In this document: positions 23,962 through 35,741 of the stretch, piece after piece
How the letters are laid out: every line of letters starts with the position of its first letter
Numbering within the stretch: the first letter of the stretch is position 1
Source: Rhizomys pruinosus
Taxonomy: Eukaryota; Chordata; Mammalia; Rodentia; Spalacidae
DNA length: 64,000 bases
Direction of reading: 5' to 3'
NCBI GenBank assembly: GCA_009823505.1
Contig: VZQC01006589.1
Span: 8,242,330-8,306,329, forward strand
Notes under the pieces: model-generated
Databases searched by the model: none
What the model was told of the DNA's origin: nothing
What the model saw: the letters and a program-made list of their open reading frames with translations, nothing else
Position numbers and translations under genes: made by a program

Positions 23962-24169
23962 TTAAAAAAATATTTTTTATTTATGTGTATTGGTGTTTTG
24001 TCTGCATATATGTTAAGTACACCATGCATGTGCAGTGCTCATGGAGACCAGAAGAGGGCATCAGACACCCTAGAACTGGAGTTATGGATAGTTGTTAGCT
24101 ACTATGTGGGAACTGAGTCGTCTGCAAGAGCACCCAGTGTTCAGAGCTGCTGAGCCATCTCTTCAGCAC
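23962..24169 (-). mobile_element. B2 SINE, antisense, diverged
   Basis: ATTTATGTGTATTGGTGTTT, AGAAGAGGGCATCAGACACC and the head CCATCTCTTCAGCA. Confidence 0.88.
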
Positions 24170-24561
24170 AAACTTGACCATTTTTGCAAATCTAATAGGG
24201 ATGAAATAGTAGGCCATTGCTTCATTTTATGCTCTTCATTATGAGCAAGTTTGTATTATCCTATGTTTATTTCACTCAGGTTTTCTCTTCTATTAATTGC
24301 TTGTGTATATACTCTTGATCTATTTTTTTCTATGCAAATGTCATCTTTTGATAAATTGACTTCTAATTGTTCTTTATAAGTTTTGAATACTATTCCTTTT
24401 TTCCCCCATATAATATGTCACATAATATCTTCTAATCTGTGGCCTGATTTCCAACTTTGTTTATTGTGACTTTTGCTGTTCAATAAGTTTTAATTTTAAT
24501 ATATCAGGTTTATCAGTCTTTTCCTTCATGGTTTAGTGTCTTGTTTAAGAAGACCATCCTT

Positions 24562-24775
24562 GGGCTGGAGAGATAGTTAACTGAGCAGCAGTTAAGAGCA
24601 CTGACTGCTTTTGCAGAGAACCCTGGTTCAATTCCCAGCACCCACATAGTGGCTGACCAGATCCAGGGGAACTTCTGACCTCCGTGGCTATTGCACAGCA
24701 TGGGTGCACTTATACACATGCAGGCAATACACCCGTACACATAAATAAAATAAAAATGCTTATCTTCCAAAAAAT
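24562..24775 (+). mobile_element. B2 SINE
   Basis: GGGCTGGAGAGATAGTTAAC head (small insertion) and ATAAATAAAATAAAAATG tail. Flanks GAAGACCATCCT and GAAGACTATCCT form the TSD. Confidence 0.93.
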
Positions 24776-24833
24776 GAAGACTATCCTATGTCAGAATCAT
24801 AAAGATATTAGCTACACTTAATTCTAAAAGGGT

Positions 24834-24966
24834 AATATATATATATATAAATATATATATTTAAATAAATAATATATATAAATATATATTAGCATAAATA
24901 AAGCATATATATATATGCTTTATTTATTATATTTTATTACATTTATTTATTTATTTTATATATTAT

Positions 24967-25019
<53 letters not shown>

Positions 25020-25031
25020 TTTATTTATGCT
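24834..25031. repeat. AT-rich palindromic repeat with (TA)n
   Basis: Perfect 23-bp inverted arms lie at 24891-24913 and 25009-25031. A second smaller palindrome is centred near 24911, and a run of about 25 TA units sits between the outer arms. Confidence 0.85.
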
Positions 25032-26006
25032 CAGGATGTAGGGTGGCTGCAGCATTTATTGAACACCACTGTGCTGTCCTGTGTTTTTACTGCAGCCTTT
25101 GTCATGGGTAAGCTTCTTCTTAGAGGGTGTCTCTGAGATTTTTTATTCTGCTTTTTTGATCGTTTTGTCATTCTTTGAAGCTTCTCCACAGTGCTTTGTT
25201 TTTTTGTTGATCTACTTTAACGTCTTAATCTCTACTTTCTTCGTCCTTCTTTCCCTCTTCTTCCTCTCTGTTCCCTTCTATTCTTAGCTTTTTTTTTTTC
25301 ATATCAACTTTAGAATCATTTATCTGGTCTCACTGAAAAATTCTACTGAAAATTCATTGTAATTGCATTAAATTAATAGATTACCTTGACATCTTCATAT
25401 TGTTCCCTCCTCTTATTCCATGAACTTAGTATGTTGTTCTATAATTCAAGAGTGCTTTTATACATTTGCTAAGTTTTTAAAAAAATATTTTTATTGGAGT
25501 TTTGTGCATTTCATACAACATTTCTGAATCCAATTTAGACTCATTCCCCTTTCCATGCCTCCCACCACCTGAGCTCATGCATTCTGCCATACATGTCTTG
25601 CATCTTTTTATCAGTCTTTTAAAAAATTTTTCTATGCAGAGGTTTACTGTTTTGGGCAGAAGTTTACTGTTTCATTCAGTTTTTTGACCAAGTTAAGTTT
25701 TATAATTTTCTTACATCTTTTCTAAGATTTATAATTTTCCGATCAGCTATGAGGTGTAATATGGTGTGGAGTAAGATGCGACTGAGAGCATTCTCATGTT
25801 GTCCTAACTTAAGGAGAATATTATCAAAGTTTCAGCACTAAGAATGTTTGCTATACATTTTTGATAAATTGACTCTATTATCTTCAATGATTATCTGTCC
25901 AGCTGCACTAGGCTAGATATTGTCCCATTTATTGAGATTGCATTTCAGAGGCTGTGTGTTTCAGAGGCTGTGTGTTTCAAATCCTTTTCTCCTGTTCATG
26001 TTCCTT

Positions 26007-26008
<2 letters not shown>

Positions 26009-26087
<79 letters not shown>
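26009..26087 (+). repeat. (TG)n(AG)n compound microsatellite
   Basis: About 20 TG units run straight into about 19 AG units. Open frames on both strands here are by-products of the repeat. Confidence 0.95.
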
Positions 26088-26409
26088 CTATATATACTTC
26101 TGTTGTTAATTTTTCTTTAAAAATCAGTGCTACATATAGGCAATTATCACTATGAACAAAGTACACATAACTTAGTTTTTTCAAGACTGCTCTAGAAAAT
26201 TAGTTTTATCTGCTATAACCTTATATCCTGGTTTTGAATTTTGTTGAGATTTTTTTTTTTTACCCAGACATTTTGGAACTTGGGGTTATAGAATTTTAAG
26301 GTGATTCTCCCCCTTTTCTTTCTCATTTTTTTCCACTGGACTCATTTCCAGTGGTTATTGGTTCTATGATCTGGTTTAGTTGATTCTTTAGTTCTTTATT
26401 TTTTATCAG

Positions 26410-26693
26410 GAGATATTGTATAGGCTGCCAAGAGAGAAAACTAATCAGTGATCCCAAGCAGTTTACAAACCACAACAATAACTGACCCAGTAAAATATCT
26501 CCATTGGTGTAATTGTGGCACTTTTATGTTGGAGGTAAGCAACCGCTATCTAATTGGACTCAAGATCAGCTCAGTGGGAGCAAATTCATGTGTGGTTGCC
26601 TACCTCCAAGATAACATAGCCAAATACACATAGCTGGAGAAGGCATAGACCTAGAGAAAAACTTACTCTGTAACTTCCCTAACTAATGTAATT
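26410..26693 (+). mobile_element. L1 3' UTR fragment
   Basis: GCTGCCAAGAGAGAAAACTA, TCTAATTGGACTCAAGATCA and CAAATACACATAGCTGGAGA match the layout of the L1 3'-UTR piece at 55712-56003 in the same orientation. Confidence 0.65.
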
Positions 26694-26871
26694 TCTTTTT
26701 TTATTATTTGTTTATTTTTTAAGGGATTCTACAGTTATTTTTTAAGGGATTCTACAGTTGTTTTCAGATCACATTGATGTGGCTCAGTTTGCCATACAGT
26801 TAGGTAATTGGTGCTAGCATCCACAGATGAGGGATACCATTCATCATTTGTTTTTCTGGGACTATGTTACT

Positions 26872-29800
26872 TCACTCAGCATGATTATCTTCTAGCTCCA
26901 ACCATTTACCTGCAAAGTTCATGATGTTATCTTTCTTTACTGCTGCATAGAACTCCATTGTGTAGATATACCACATTTTCTCTATCCATTCGTGAGTTGA
27001 GGCGCACTTGGGTTGGTTCCAGCTCCTTGCTGGTGTGAAGAGAACTGCAATAAACATGGCTGTGCATGTATGTCTGCGGTAAGATGAGTCTTGTGGGTAC
27101 ATACCCAGGAGTGGTATGGCTGGGTCAGGTGGCAAGCTCATTTTGAGTCTTCCAAGGGTTCTCCATACTGCTTTCCATAGTGGCTGTACCAGTTTATATT
27201 CTCACCAGCAGTGGATGAGAGTTCCCCTTTGCCCACAACCTCTCCAGCACTTGGTATCATTTGTTTTCTCCATCCTAGCCAGTCTTATTGGAGTGGGATG
27301 ATATCTTAAAGCGCTTTTAATTTGCATTCCTTAATTATTAATGACATTGAACACTTTTTAAGATGTTTCTTAGCCATCTCTAATTCCTCATTGTGAAGTC
27401 TCTGTTCAGCTCTTTGCTCCATCTATTAAGTGGGTCATTTGTTTTCTTTCTTCTTTGTTTCGTGAGTAGTTTATATATTCTGGAAATCAATGCTTTGTCA
27501 GATGTGTCTGTGGTGAAGGTTTCCTCCCACTCTGTGGGTTTTCTCTTCACTTCCTTGATTGTTTCTTTTGATGTACAGAAGCTTTTGAGTTTAATGAGTT
27601 TCCATTTGTCAATTGTCAACCTTAGTTCTTGCGCAGCTGCTGTCTGATTTGGGAAGTCTTTTCTTACGCCTATGTCTTGTAGTCTGCTGCCAACATTTTC
27701 TTCTATCACCTTCAGAGTTTGAGGTTTCATGTTGAGGTCTTTAATCCACCTGGAGTTGACTTTTTTTTTTTTATTTTTTTTATTATTTATTTTTGTATGT
27801 GTATGAATGTACTGTCTGCATGCAGGTCTGTGCACCCGTGTCGTGCAATGCCGCGGGAGGTCAGAAGAGGGTCTCGGATTCCCCTGGAACTGGAGTTCTC
27901 CTGGAATTGGAGTTACAGACGGTTCTCAGCCGCCATGTGGGCGCTGGGGATCGAACCCGGGTCCTCTGTAAGAGCGTCGGTGCTCTTAACCGCTAGGCTA
28001 TCTCTCCAGCCCCTGGAGTTGACTTTTGTACAGGGCGAGAGGTAGGGATTTAATTTCATTCTTCTACAGGTGGCGATCCAGTTTTGCCAACACCACTTGC
28101 TGAAGATGCTGTCTTTCCTCCATTGTGTCTTCTTGGCCCCCTTGTCAAATATGAGGTGGCTGAAATTGTATGTAGTCAAGTTTGGATCTTCAGTTTTGTT
28201 CCATTGGTCAACAGGTCTGTTTTTGTGCCAGTACCAAGCTGTTTTTATGACTATAGCCCTGTAGTATAGTTTGAAGTCTGGTATAGAGATCCCCCTGTAT
28301 TACTCTTTTCACTCAGGGGTGTTTTGGCTATTCAGGGTCTTTTGTTTTTCCAAATGAAATTAAAGACCTTTTTTCCCAAGCCTGTGAAGAAACTCTTGGG
28401 GATTTTAATTGGGATTGCGTTAAATCTATGCAAGAATTTGGGTAGAATGGACATTTTTACTATATTAATTTTCCCAATCCATGAGCATGGGAGGTTTTTC
28501 CATCTTCCGATGTCTTCTTCAATTTCCTTCTTCAGGGGTTTAAAATTTTTGTTGTAGAGATCTTTGGTATCTTTGGTTAGGTTTGTTCCTAGGTATTTTA
28601 TTGTTTTTGAGGCTATTGTGAGCGGGAAGGTCTCCTTGAATTCCTTCTTCAGTTGCTTGTTGTTGGTGTAAAGAAAGGCTAGTGATTTTTCTAGGTTAAT
28701 TTTGTATTCTGCCACTTTACTGAAGCTCTTAATTGTTTCTAGGAGTTTCCTGGTGGAGTTTTTAGCAACCCTTAAGTAAACAATCATATCATCAGCAAAA
28801 GGGGATAGCTTGACTTCCTATTTTCCAATTTGTACTCTTTTAATTTCCTTTTCTTGCCTTATTGCCGTAGCAAGTGTTTCAAGCACTATATTGAAGAGGA
28901 GTGGTGACAGGGGACAGCCTTGCCGAGTTCCTACCTTTAAAGGGAATGCTTCTTTCATTTCCCCATTTAGGATGATATTGGCTGTAGGTTTCCTGTATGT
29001 GGCTTTGATTATATTGAGGAATCATCCCTCCAATCCAATTCCCTCTAGGACTTTAAGCATGAAGGGATGCTGGATTTTGTCAAAGGCTTTTTCTGCATCA
29101 ATTGAGATGATTGTGTGGTTTTTGTCTTTCAGTCCATTTATATGCTTGATGATATTTATTGATTTTTGTATGTCGAACCATCCCTGCATCTCTGGTATGA
29201 ATCCAACTTGGTCATCATGGATGATCTTGATGTGGGTCTGTATGAGATTTGCAAGAATCCTGTTTAGAATTCTTGCATCTGTGTTCATTAATGAGATGGG
29301 ACTATAGTTCTTTTTGGTTGTATCTTTGCCTGGTTTTGGTAGTAGAGTGATGCTGGCTTCATAGAAGGAATTTGGGAGATTTCCCTCTGTATTCTTCTAA
29401 ACAATTTGAATAATAATGGTTGTAAGTCTTTTTGAAATGGTTTATAGAATTCTGCTGTGAAACCATCTGGGCCTGGGCTTTTTTGGTTGGGAGGTTTCTT
29501 ATTACATCTTTAATTTCTTCATATATTATGGGTCTGTTTAAGCTGTCGATCTCTTCTTGGTTGAGCTTGGTGATTCCCAGGATTTCAGATATTCATCCAT
29601 TTTTTCTAGGTTTTCAAACTTGGTAGAGTATAGGTTTTTGAAGTATTCCTGTATGATTGTCTGGATCTTTTCATTGTCTGTTATGATATTTCCCCTTTCA
29701 TCTCGGATTGTATTGATTTGGAGTTGTTCTTTCTTTTGGTTAACTGAGCTAGAGGTCTGTCTATCTTGTTTATTGTCCCAAAGAACCAACTTTTGGATTC

Positions 29801-30865
29801 ATTGATTTTTGTATTGTTTTCTTTGTTTCTACTTCATTGAATTCTGCTCTGATTTTTCTTATTTCTTCCTGTCTGTTGCATTTAGGGTTCATCTGTTGTT
29901 GTCTCTCAAGTGTTTTTAGCTGCAGTGTTAAATCGTTCACCCAGGGCTATAAACTTACCTCGTAGGACTGCTTTTAAACTATCCCATAGGTTTTGTTGTG
30001 TTGTATTATCATTGTCATTCAGTTCCAGGAATGCTTTTATTTCTATCTTTATCTCTTCCTTGACCCATTCATTATTCAGGAGTGTGTTGTTTAGTCTCCA
30101 TGTGTTCTTGTAGATAGTAGGGCTTATCCTGGTGTTGATAGTGAGCTTTATTGCATTGTGCTCTGATAGAAAGCATGAAATTATTTCAATCATTTGTATT
30201 TGTGGAGGTTTCTTCTGTGTCCCAGTATGTGGTTGATTTTGGAGGCTGTTCTGTGGGGTGCTGAGTAGAAAGTGTATTCTCTGGTATTAGGGTGGAATAT
30301 TCAGTAGATGTCTGTGAGGTCCCTTTGGTGTATCATATCATTCAGTTCAGATGTCTCTCTGTTTATTCTTTGTCCCGTTGACCTGTCCAAAGGTCTCCGT
30401 GGGATATTGAAATCCCCTACTATGAGTGTACTGGGGTTAATCTGTGCCTTGTGGTCCTGGAGAATTGTCTTTACAAAGTTTGGTGCACCAGAGTTTGGGG
30501 CATATATATTCATGATTGTGAAATCTTCATGGTAAATTGTTCCTTTGATAAAAAATGTAATGGCCTTCTTTGTCTCTTCTGATTTCTTTTACTTTGAAGT
30601 CTATTTTGTCTGATATTAAAATAGCAACACCTGCTTTCTTTTTGGTACCATTTACTTGGAATATTTTTTTCCATCTTTTCACTTTAAGGTGGTGCCTGTC
30701 CTTGAAGGTAAGATGTGTTTCTTGTAGATAGCATATCGATGGGTTCTGTTTCCTAATCCAATCTCCCAGTCTATGTCTTTTGATTGGGGAGTTTAGTCCA
30801 TTAATATTTAAGGTTATATCTGATAGATTTGTGTTGCTTCCTTTCTCCTTATTATCCATTTGCAA
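26872..30865 (-). pseudogene. LINE-1 ORF2 (endonuclease-reverse transcriptase), broken
   Basis: Order of blocks: endonuclease start with LNINGLNSPIKRHRL and QETHL, then IYAPN, then VGDFNIP near 30400 and SEHNAIKL near 30160. The reverse transcriptase has [16 protein letters not shown] near 29080 and FADDMIVY near 28790. The C-terminal part has DPAIPLLG and EWIEKMWYIYTMEFY near 27000. L1 ORF2p nicks DNA and copies its RNA by target-primed reverse transcription. Here the reading frame is split over several frames and a B2 sits at 27765-28012, so no protein can be made. Confidence 0.93.
27765..28012 (-). mobile_element. B2 SINE in L1 ORF2, 17-bp-duplication subfamily
   Basis: Antisense on the plus strand, ending ATCTCTCCAGCCC. 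The perfect 15-bp TSD CTGGAGTTGACTTTT lies at 27750-27764 and 28013-28027. It carries both 17-bp motif copies and is little diverged. Confidence 0.97.
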
Positions 30866-31620
30866 TTTTGGTTTAGGTTTCTACTTCTGCAGTTATGCTT
30901 TTATTAATTTCTCTTTCTAGGTGCCTGGGGATGGTTGCTACTTTCTTCTTTCCTTTGAATTGCTTCAAGTATTCTCTGAAGGGTTGGTTTTCCGGACATG
31001 TATTCTTTCATCTTGTTTATGTCATGGAAGATTTTTCTCTCTCCTTCAACTATAATCGACATTTTTGCTGGGTATAGTAACCTGGGTTGGCATCTGTAGT
31101 CCTTTAACACTGGGAATGCTTTGCTCCACGTTCTTCTTGCTTTCATAGTTTGCACTGAGAAGTCAGTTGTAATTGATAGGCTTCCCCTTATATGTAACTT
31201 GTTGTTTTTCTCTTGTGGCTTTCAGAATTTTGTTTCTGTTTTGGGTGTCTAGCATTTTAACTATGATATGGTGTAGAGAATTTCTTTTCTGATTTTGTCT
31301 GGAGTTCTATGTGCTTCTCGTATTTGTATTGGTTTGTCTTTTTTTTTTAGTTTGGGGAATTTTTCATCTATTATTCTGTTGAAGATCTGATCAATACCAT
31401 TCTCTTGGGATTCTTCTCCTTCCTCTATTCCTATGATTCGGAGATTTGATCTTTTTATAGGGTCCCACAGTTCCTGGCTGTTCCACTTTTGAGTATTTTT
31501 AAAATTTTCATAATCTTTACTTGAGGTTTTTAGTTCTGTGTTATCTTTCAGGTCTGATATTCTTTGTTCTGCTTCCTCCATTCTACTTCTGAGGCTTTTT
31601 CCATTCCTTTCCTCTTGATT

Positions 31621-31712
31621 GGATGAGTGTTTGATTTCCTTTTTCATTTCATCTTCTGATTTCTTTGGATGAGTGTTTGATTTCCTTTTTCATTTCATCT
31701 TCTGATTTCTTT
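31621..31712 (-). repeat. 46-bp exact tandem duplication inside L1 ORF1
   Basis: Two identical 46-bp units (31621-31666 and 31667-31712). The length is not a multiple of three, so it shifts the ORF1 frame. Confidence 0.95.
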
Positions 31713-31828
31713 AGTATTCCCACTTCCTTTTGGAGCTTCTCAATCTCTTCCTGTAGCTCTTTTCGTCGCTAGTTGGTTTCCTTATCTTTTTCAACATGGG
31801 TTCTTTTCAGTGTTTCCACTTCTGCCAG

Positions 31829-31975
31829 GCATGGTGGTGCACACCTTTAATCCTAGCACTGGGGAGGCAGAGGCAGGTGGATCTTTGTGAGTTCAAGGCC
31901 GGCTTGGTCTACAGAGTGAGTTCCAGGACAGCTGGGGCTACAGGGAGACCCTGTCTCGAAAAGACCAAAAAAAAT
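31829..31975 (+). mobile_element. B1 SINE in L1 ORF1
   Basis: Full-length young-looking B1 (GCCAGGCATGGTGGTGCACA) with tail CGAAAAGACCAAAAAAAA. Flanking TTTCCACTT repeats form the TSD. Confidence 0.95.
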
Positions 31976-32557
31976 AGATAAATAATCATTTTTCCACTTC
32001 CTTCTGGAGTTTGTCATTCTCTCTCTCTAGGTCCTTCTTGAGTTTTTCATTCTCTCTCCTAAGTTCTCTGACTTGTTCTTTATAGTCTTTGATTTCTTTG
32101 AGTAAGTCCACAATTGTACTTCTAATATCTGTGTCCTGGGCCATCCCCAGGGGGATCCCACTGTAGGAATCTTCCACAGGGTTGGTAGAGCTTGGTGTGG
32201 ACTTGGTGTGGAATTATTCTGCTCCTTTCCCATGTTGTCTTTTCTTCGTGTCCCTGGCATGTGGGTTTCTCTTTGCCTGTATTCCAATGTGAATCCCAAA
32301 TGCCTCTTCACTGTGTTGAAGGCTGGCTTTGCTTGCCTCCTTCAGATGCCTTCCTCCTTTGTTTGATTGATTTGCTTTTCTCCTTTTCTCCTTGCTTATG
32401 GAGTGTTGACTTGTCTGAGTTTTAAGCTTTCTATTGGAAGTCTAACTCACTCTTCCCTTTCTGTTCTGAAGGTTCTCCAAAGAATCCACTTGGACACTCC
32501 CTCACCAATCCCAGTTGGTGGGCTGGTGGAGGGCAATGCCTGTTGCCCCAGTACTCT

Positions 32558-32960
32558 GTGCTTCAGATGGTCCTGGGAAATCCCGGATCTCAAGTCTCGC
32601 AGTGGCAACAGGCCCACTTTGTAATACCAGCTATTAGGACAACTCTGCCCCCACAGCCACACAAGACAATTGAATCAAACCAAAGAAGATTGAATCAAAC
32701 CAAACAATCTGCCTGGCTGAAATGCCCAGCTCCTACCTGTGCTTCAGGTGGTCCTGGGAAATCCCTGATCTCTGATTCTTTAGTTCTGAGTATCACAGTC
32801 AAGCCATATGATGGGATGAAGGCTCTGGATTCACAGAATCTTGTTGGTAAAGGCAGATTTACCTGGCAAGGTTGCATGCAGCTCGTGGGTTCTATGAGAC
32901 TGTCTTTGTCCTCTAATATCCCTTTGCTTCTTACTCTGTGGGTCAGTGTTACCTGGTAGC
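32558..32960 (-). promoter_or_regulatory. L1 5' UTR with monomer-like repeats
   Basis: GTGCTTCAGATGGTCCTGGG at 32558 and GTGCTTCAGGTGGTCCTGGG at 32739 start two similar segments 181 bp apart. Rodent L1 promoters are built of tandem monomers of about this size, so this is probably the L1 promoter. Confidence 0.6.
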
Positions 32961-33363
32961 CAGCTAGCTACTACCTTTTTAGCTATCTCTCTGGAGATGT
33001 AAATTTTAGTGTTAGACATATAAAAGCTCAAATGTAGAGAATGCTTAGTTAATTTGGTACAAACCATATTTGCTGGTTAATTCCAATGAGCTGTGTAAGG
33101 TAAGACTTAGAATAACTGAGAATGAATATGTTAGATGGATTGATGATTTATGAGAGTGCACACAGTAGCTTCTGGAAAAGCCTGGGGTCTGTTTTTTGTA
33201 GAAGTGAGGAGACCCCTTCCAATCTTTCTAAGGCTACATGTTAATGCCTTTTGGTTTCCCTAGTCAATCACCACATCTCTCACATTTGAGACAACTTTAG
33301 ATCTGATCTAGTGCTCCCTTCCACCAGTCATAGACGCATAGAAGGTTTAACTTGGTACTATGT

Positions 33364-33417
33364 GCAGTCTGGTTTCTCTGAGAAGATCAGGCAGTCTGGT
33401 TTCTCTGAGAAGATCAG
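33364..33417 (+). repeat. 27-bp tandem duplication
   Basis: Two identical 27-bp units starting GCAGTCTGGTTTCTCTGAGA. Confidence 0.95.
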
Positions 33418-33544
33418 GTAAGAGAGTGTCTGGGCTCTCCATTTGGTCCTTTGGCAGGTATTTTCCTACTTTGCTGTCTAGTTGGGGAACATTTGACATC
33501 ACTTTTGTAGAAATCCATTTACTGAAACCCACAACCCCATGTGT

Positions 33545-33695
33545 TGCCACTTAGGAAGTGCCTGCTGTCTACGAGGCACTCTGTATTACATCAGAGTACC
33601 AAGTACTTGAATCTCTACAACAAACCTTCAAGGTAGGTGCATTAATTCTATTCTATAATGGAGAAACTGGTTTAAGGCTCACTAATACCCACATC
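33545..33695 (-). mobile_element. MIR fragment, antisense
   Basis: CTCTACAACAAACCTTCAAG, GGTAGGTGCATTAATTC and GGAGAAACTGG follow the antisense MIR core. Confidence 0.6.
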
Positions 33696-35207
33696 AAACA
33701 GTTCATATAACATTATATTTGTCATTTTTCTATCTTAAGAAAAAGATTGTCACTTGAAGACTGTAAGCCTTGGTATGTAGCATGTACAGTTGTTTCTGAA
33801 GCAGAGATGATTACACCAACATGCAGGGATTTCTTTTGCAATTTTTATAATATTTCTCTTCAATTGCTAAATCTATATTGTGTCTATTTATTTCAACTGG
33901 AGGGGAAATTTAGAAATGTAGATTTGTGAAGTGTAGGCAGGAGACCAGAAAGAGTAAGGGCTTTGTTACTGTGTAACAAAATTATACCCAGTTGGATTTT
34001 ACTGTGCTCCGATTTGATGCAGAGGATGAACTATAAGCATCACACTTTAAGCTAATGTTGACCTAGGAGGTAGTTTCAAAGCTTGTGTGAAAAAAGTTTG
34101 ATTAGGTCTTTGAAAACAGTTTGCTACTATCCAGGAGGCGATTTCAGAATGAGTCCATAAAGATGTACGAAGAGAAAGATGCTCATCTCTTCCTAAGCAG
34201 TTAAAGAACCATCAGGGTGAACTATGAGTTTATATCAATGTGGCAGTAGAAAGCCAGAGAGGACCACTTCCCTAACAGGTTCAAAATGAATTATGACTTT
34301 TATTTGGGAAAAAGCACTAATCACTGAAAATCATTCTTATTTGAAGGTTTAACTACTACTATCAATCAAATTAGGTATCGTGGAGATAAATGGTCCTCAG
34401 TTTCCATTTGTCCTTCTCTATCCTTCTTCTGGTTGCTTGAATAATAAATGTCTTCTCTCGACCTGAATTTATAGTAAACTTTTTATGGCCAGGAATTGCA
34501 TCTAGTCTGGAATCTCTTCCTCTTTAGGGCTTAATAGATAGAGTACACGGCATCCTCAGTGTTCCATAAATATTGCCGATGGCAGGGATGACATTTCAGT
34601 GGTGAATGCTTGTCAAAGAAATGCTATGCAAGAGGGATTTTTATGGACAACAGCAGAGTGATGGAATACAGATCTGCAATGCATCACCAGACATTCACTT
34701 AGAATTGAGCAAGGTGCGAGATTATTGACCGAATGTGAGCCACAAACCTTGTGAGGAGCAAGCAGCTCTAACACGGACAGATGTCAAGGCTGCTCAACAT
34801 CTAAGCATGTCTGAAAAGGTAGACCATCTATCCATCAATCATCCAGTCAATATTAACTGAACACCAGCCAGGAAAATAAGAACTGTTCCCAGACTGTGTT
34901 GCCTCCTAGAAAATCAATTATATTTGTTCTGTACCTTAGTGATGCTCATTAAGTGTAGAATTTTTTCTTTTTTATAATTTGGGTTATATTTCATTTGGCC
35001 AAATGTATTTCTCTAATTGCAAGCTATGTGAAAATTATACTTGGAAAATTTTTCAATTGTACTTCAGATGTATCCCTGGAGCTCCTATAGTGCATGTAAT
35101 TATTAAATGGTTCACCATGGGATGAATATGCTAGTTCTGCTTAAAAAGGAATAGTTCCACAAGATCCAGCCAACCGCAGGGCAAGACCTTCTCACATACA
35201 TACTCTT

Positions 35208-35588
35208 TTTTTTTTTTTTTTTGAGACAGAGTCTCCCTGTAGCTCTGGCTGTCCTGGAACTCACTCTGTAGACCAGGCTGGCCTCAAACTCACAGAGATC
35301 CATGTGCCTCTGCCTCCCAAGTGCTAGGATTAAAGGCATGCGCCACTACGCCCGGCATTTATTTATTTCTGTATGTGTATCAATGTACTGTCTGCATGCA
35401 AGTTTGTGCACCCATGTTGTGCAATGCCACGGAGGTCAGAAGAGGGTGTCGGATTCCCCTGGAACTGGAGTTCTCCTGGAGTTGGAGTTTCAGACGGTTC
35501 TCGGCTGCCATGTGGGTGCTGGGGATCGAACCCGGGTCCTCTGTAAGAGCGGTCGGCGCTCTTAACTGCTAGGCCATCTCTCCAGCCT
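35208..35588 (-). mobile_element. B2-B1 composite SINE, antisense
   Basis: On the minus strand, a full B2 of the 17-bp-duplication subfamily (35357-35588) is joined through its AT tail to a full B1 (about 35208-35356). One 12-bp direct repeat ATACATACTCTT (35196-35207 and 35589-35600) flanks the pair, and I see no TSD between the parts. Confidence 0.85.
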
Positions 35589-35741
35589 ATACATACTCTT
35601 TAAAAGCAATGCTGCATATGTATGAAGTTTGTTTTCATAAACAGTCATGGGTTTGGAGTTTGAAATATGTTCTTACAGAAATTTACACTTGGAGGAAAAC
35701 AAGGAATCAAGAGAATACAAAGGGTTGTGATGCAGGTTTTC

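Larger units (their letters stand above)
23920..26000 (-). mobile_element. Chain of old antisense L1 fragments, interrupted
   Basis: Antisense L1 landmarks include the CAGTCTTTTCCTTCATGG and GTGTCTTGTTTAAGAAG region near 24510-24550, ATTGCATTAAATTAATAGAT near 25360, the L1 3' end (TTGGAGTTTTGTGCATTTCA) near 25493, and GAGAGCATTCTCATGTTGTC near 25783. B2s and AT repeats interrupt it. Individual borders are uncertain. Confidence 0.55.
30904..32177 (-). pseudogene. LINE-1 ORF1 (RNA-binding chaperone), broken
   Basis: The start MEDSYSGIPLGMAQDTDIRS leads into a charged coiled-coil region (KEIKDYKEQVRELRRENEKL). Then follow a B1 insertion (31829-31975), a coiled coil with a 46-bp tandem duplication, the RRM-like region (LRIIGIEEGEES) and the C-terminal domain (LYPAKMSIIVEGERKIFHD). 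L1 ORF1p forms trimers and coats L1 RNA. The B1 and the non-triplet duplication break the frame. Confidence 0.93.
26694..32960 (-). mobile_element. Near full-length LINE-1, inactive, sense to Pcsk2
   Basis: From high to low coordinates on the minus strand it has a 5' UTR with repeated segments (about 32178-32960), ORF1 (32177-30904), a 38-bp gap, ORF2 (30865 to about 26872) and a 3' UTR with A tail near 26694. A B1 in ORF1, a B2 in ORF2, a 46-bp duplication and several frameshifts make it inactive. Both outer ends are approximate, because I could not find a clear TSD. Confidence 0.85.

Noticed and set aside
25920..26184. Open frames with (CV)n and (ER)n or (SL)n and (TH)n runs
   Set aside because: They are translations of the (TG)n(AG)n microsatellite.
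27380..32311. Many open frames of 60-165 codons on both strands
   Set aside because: The minus-strand ones are pieces of one dead L1; the plus-strand ones are its antisense shadow. They are not separate genes.
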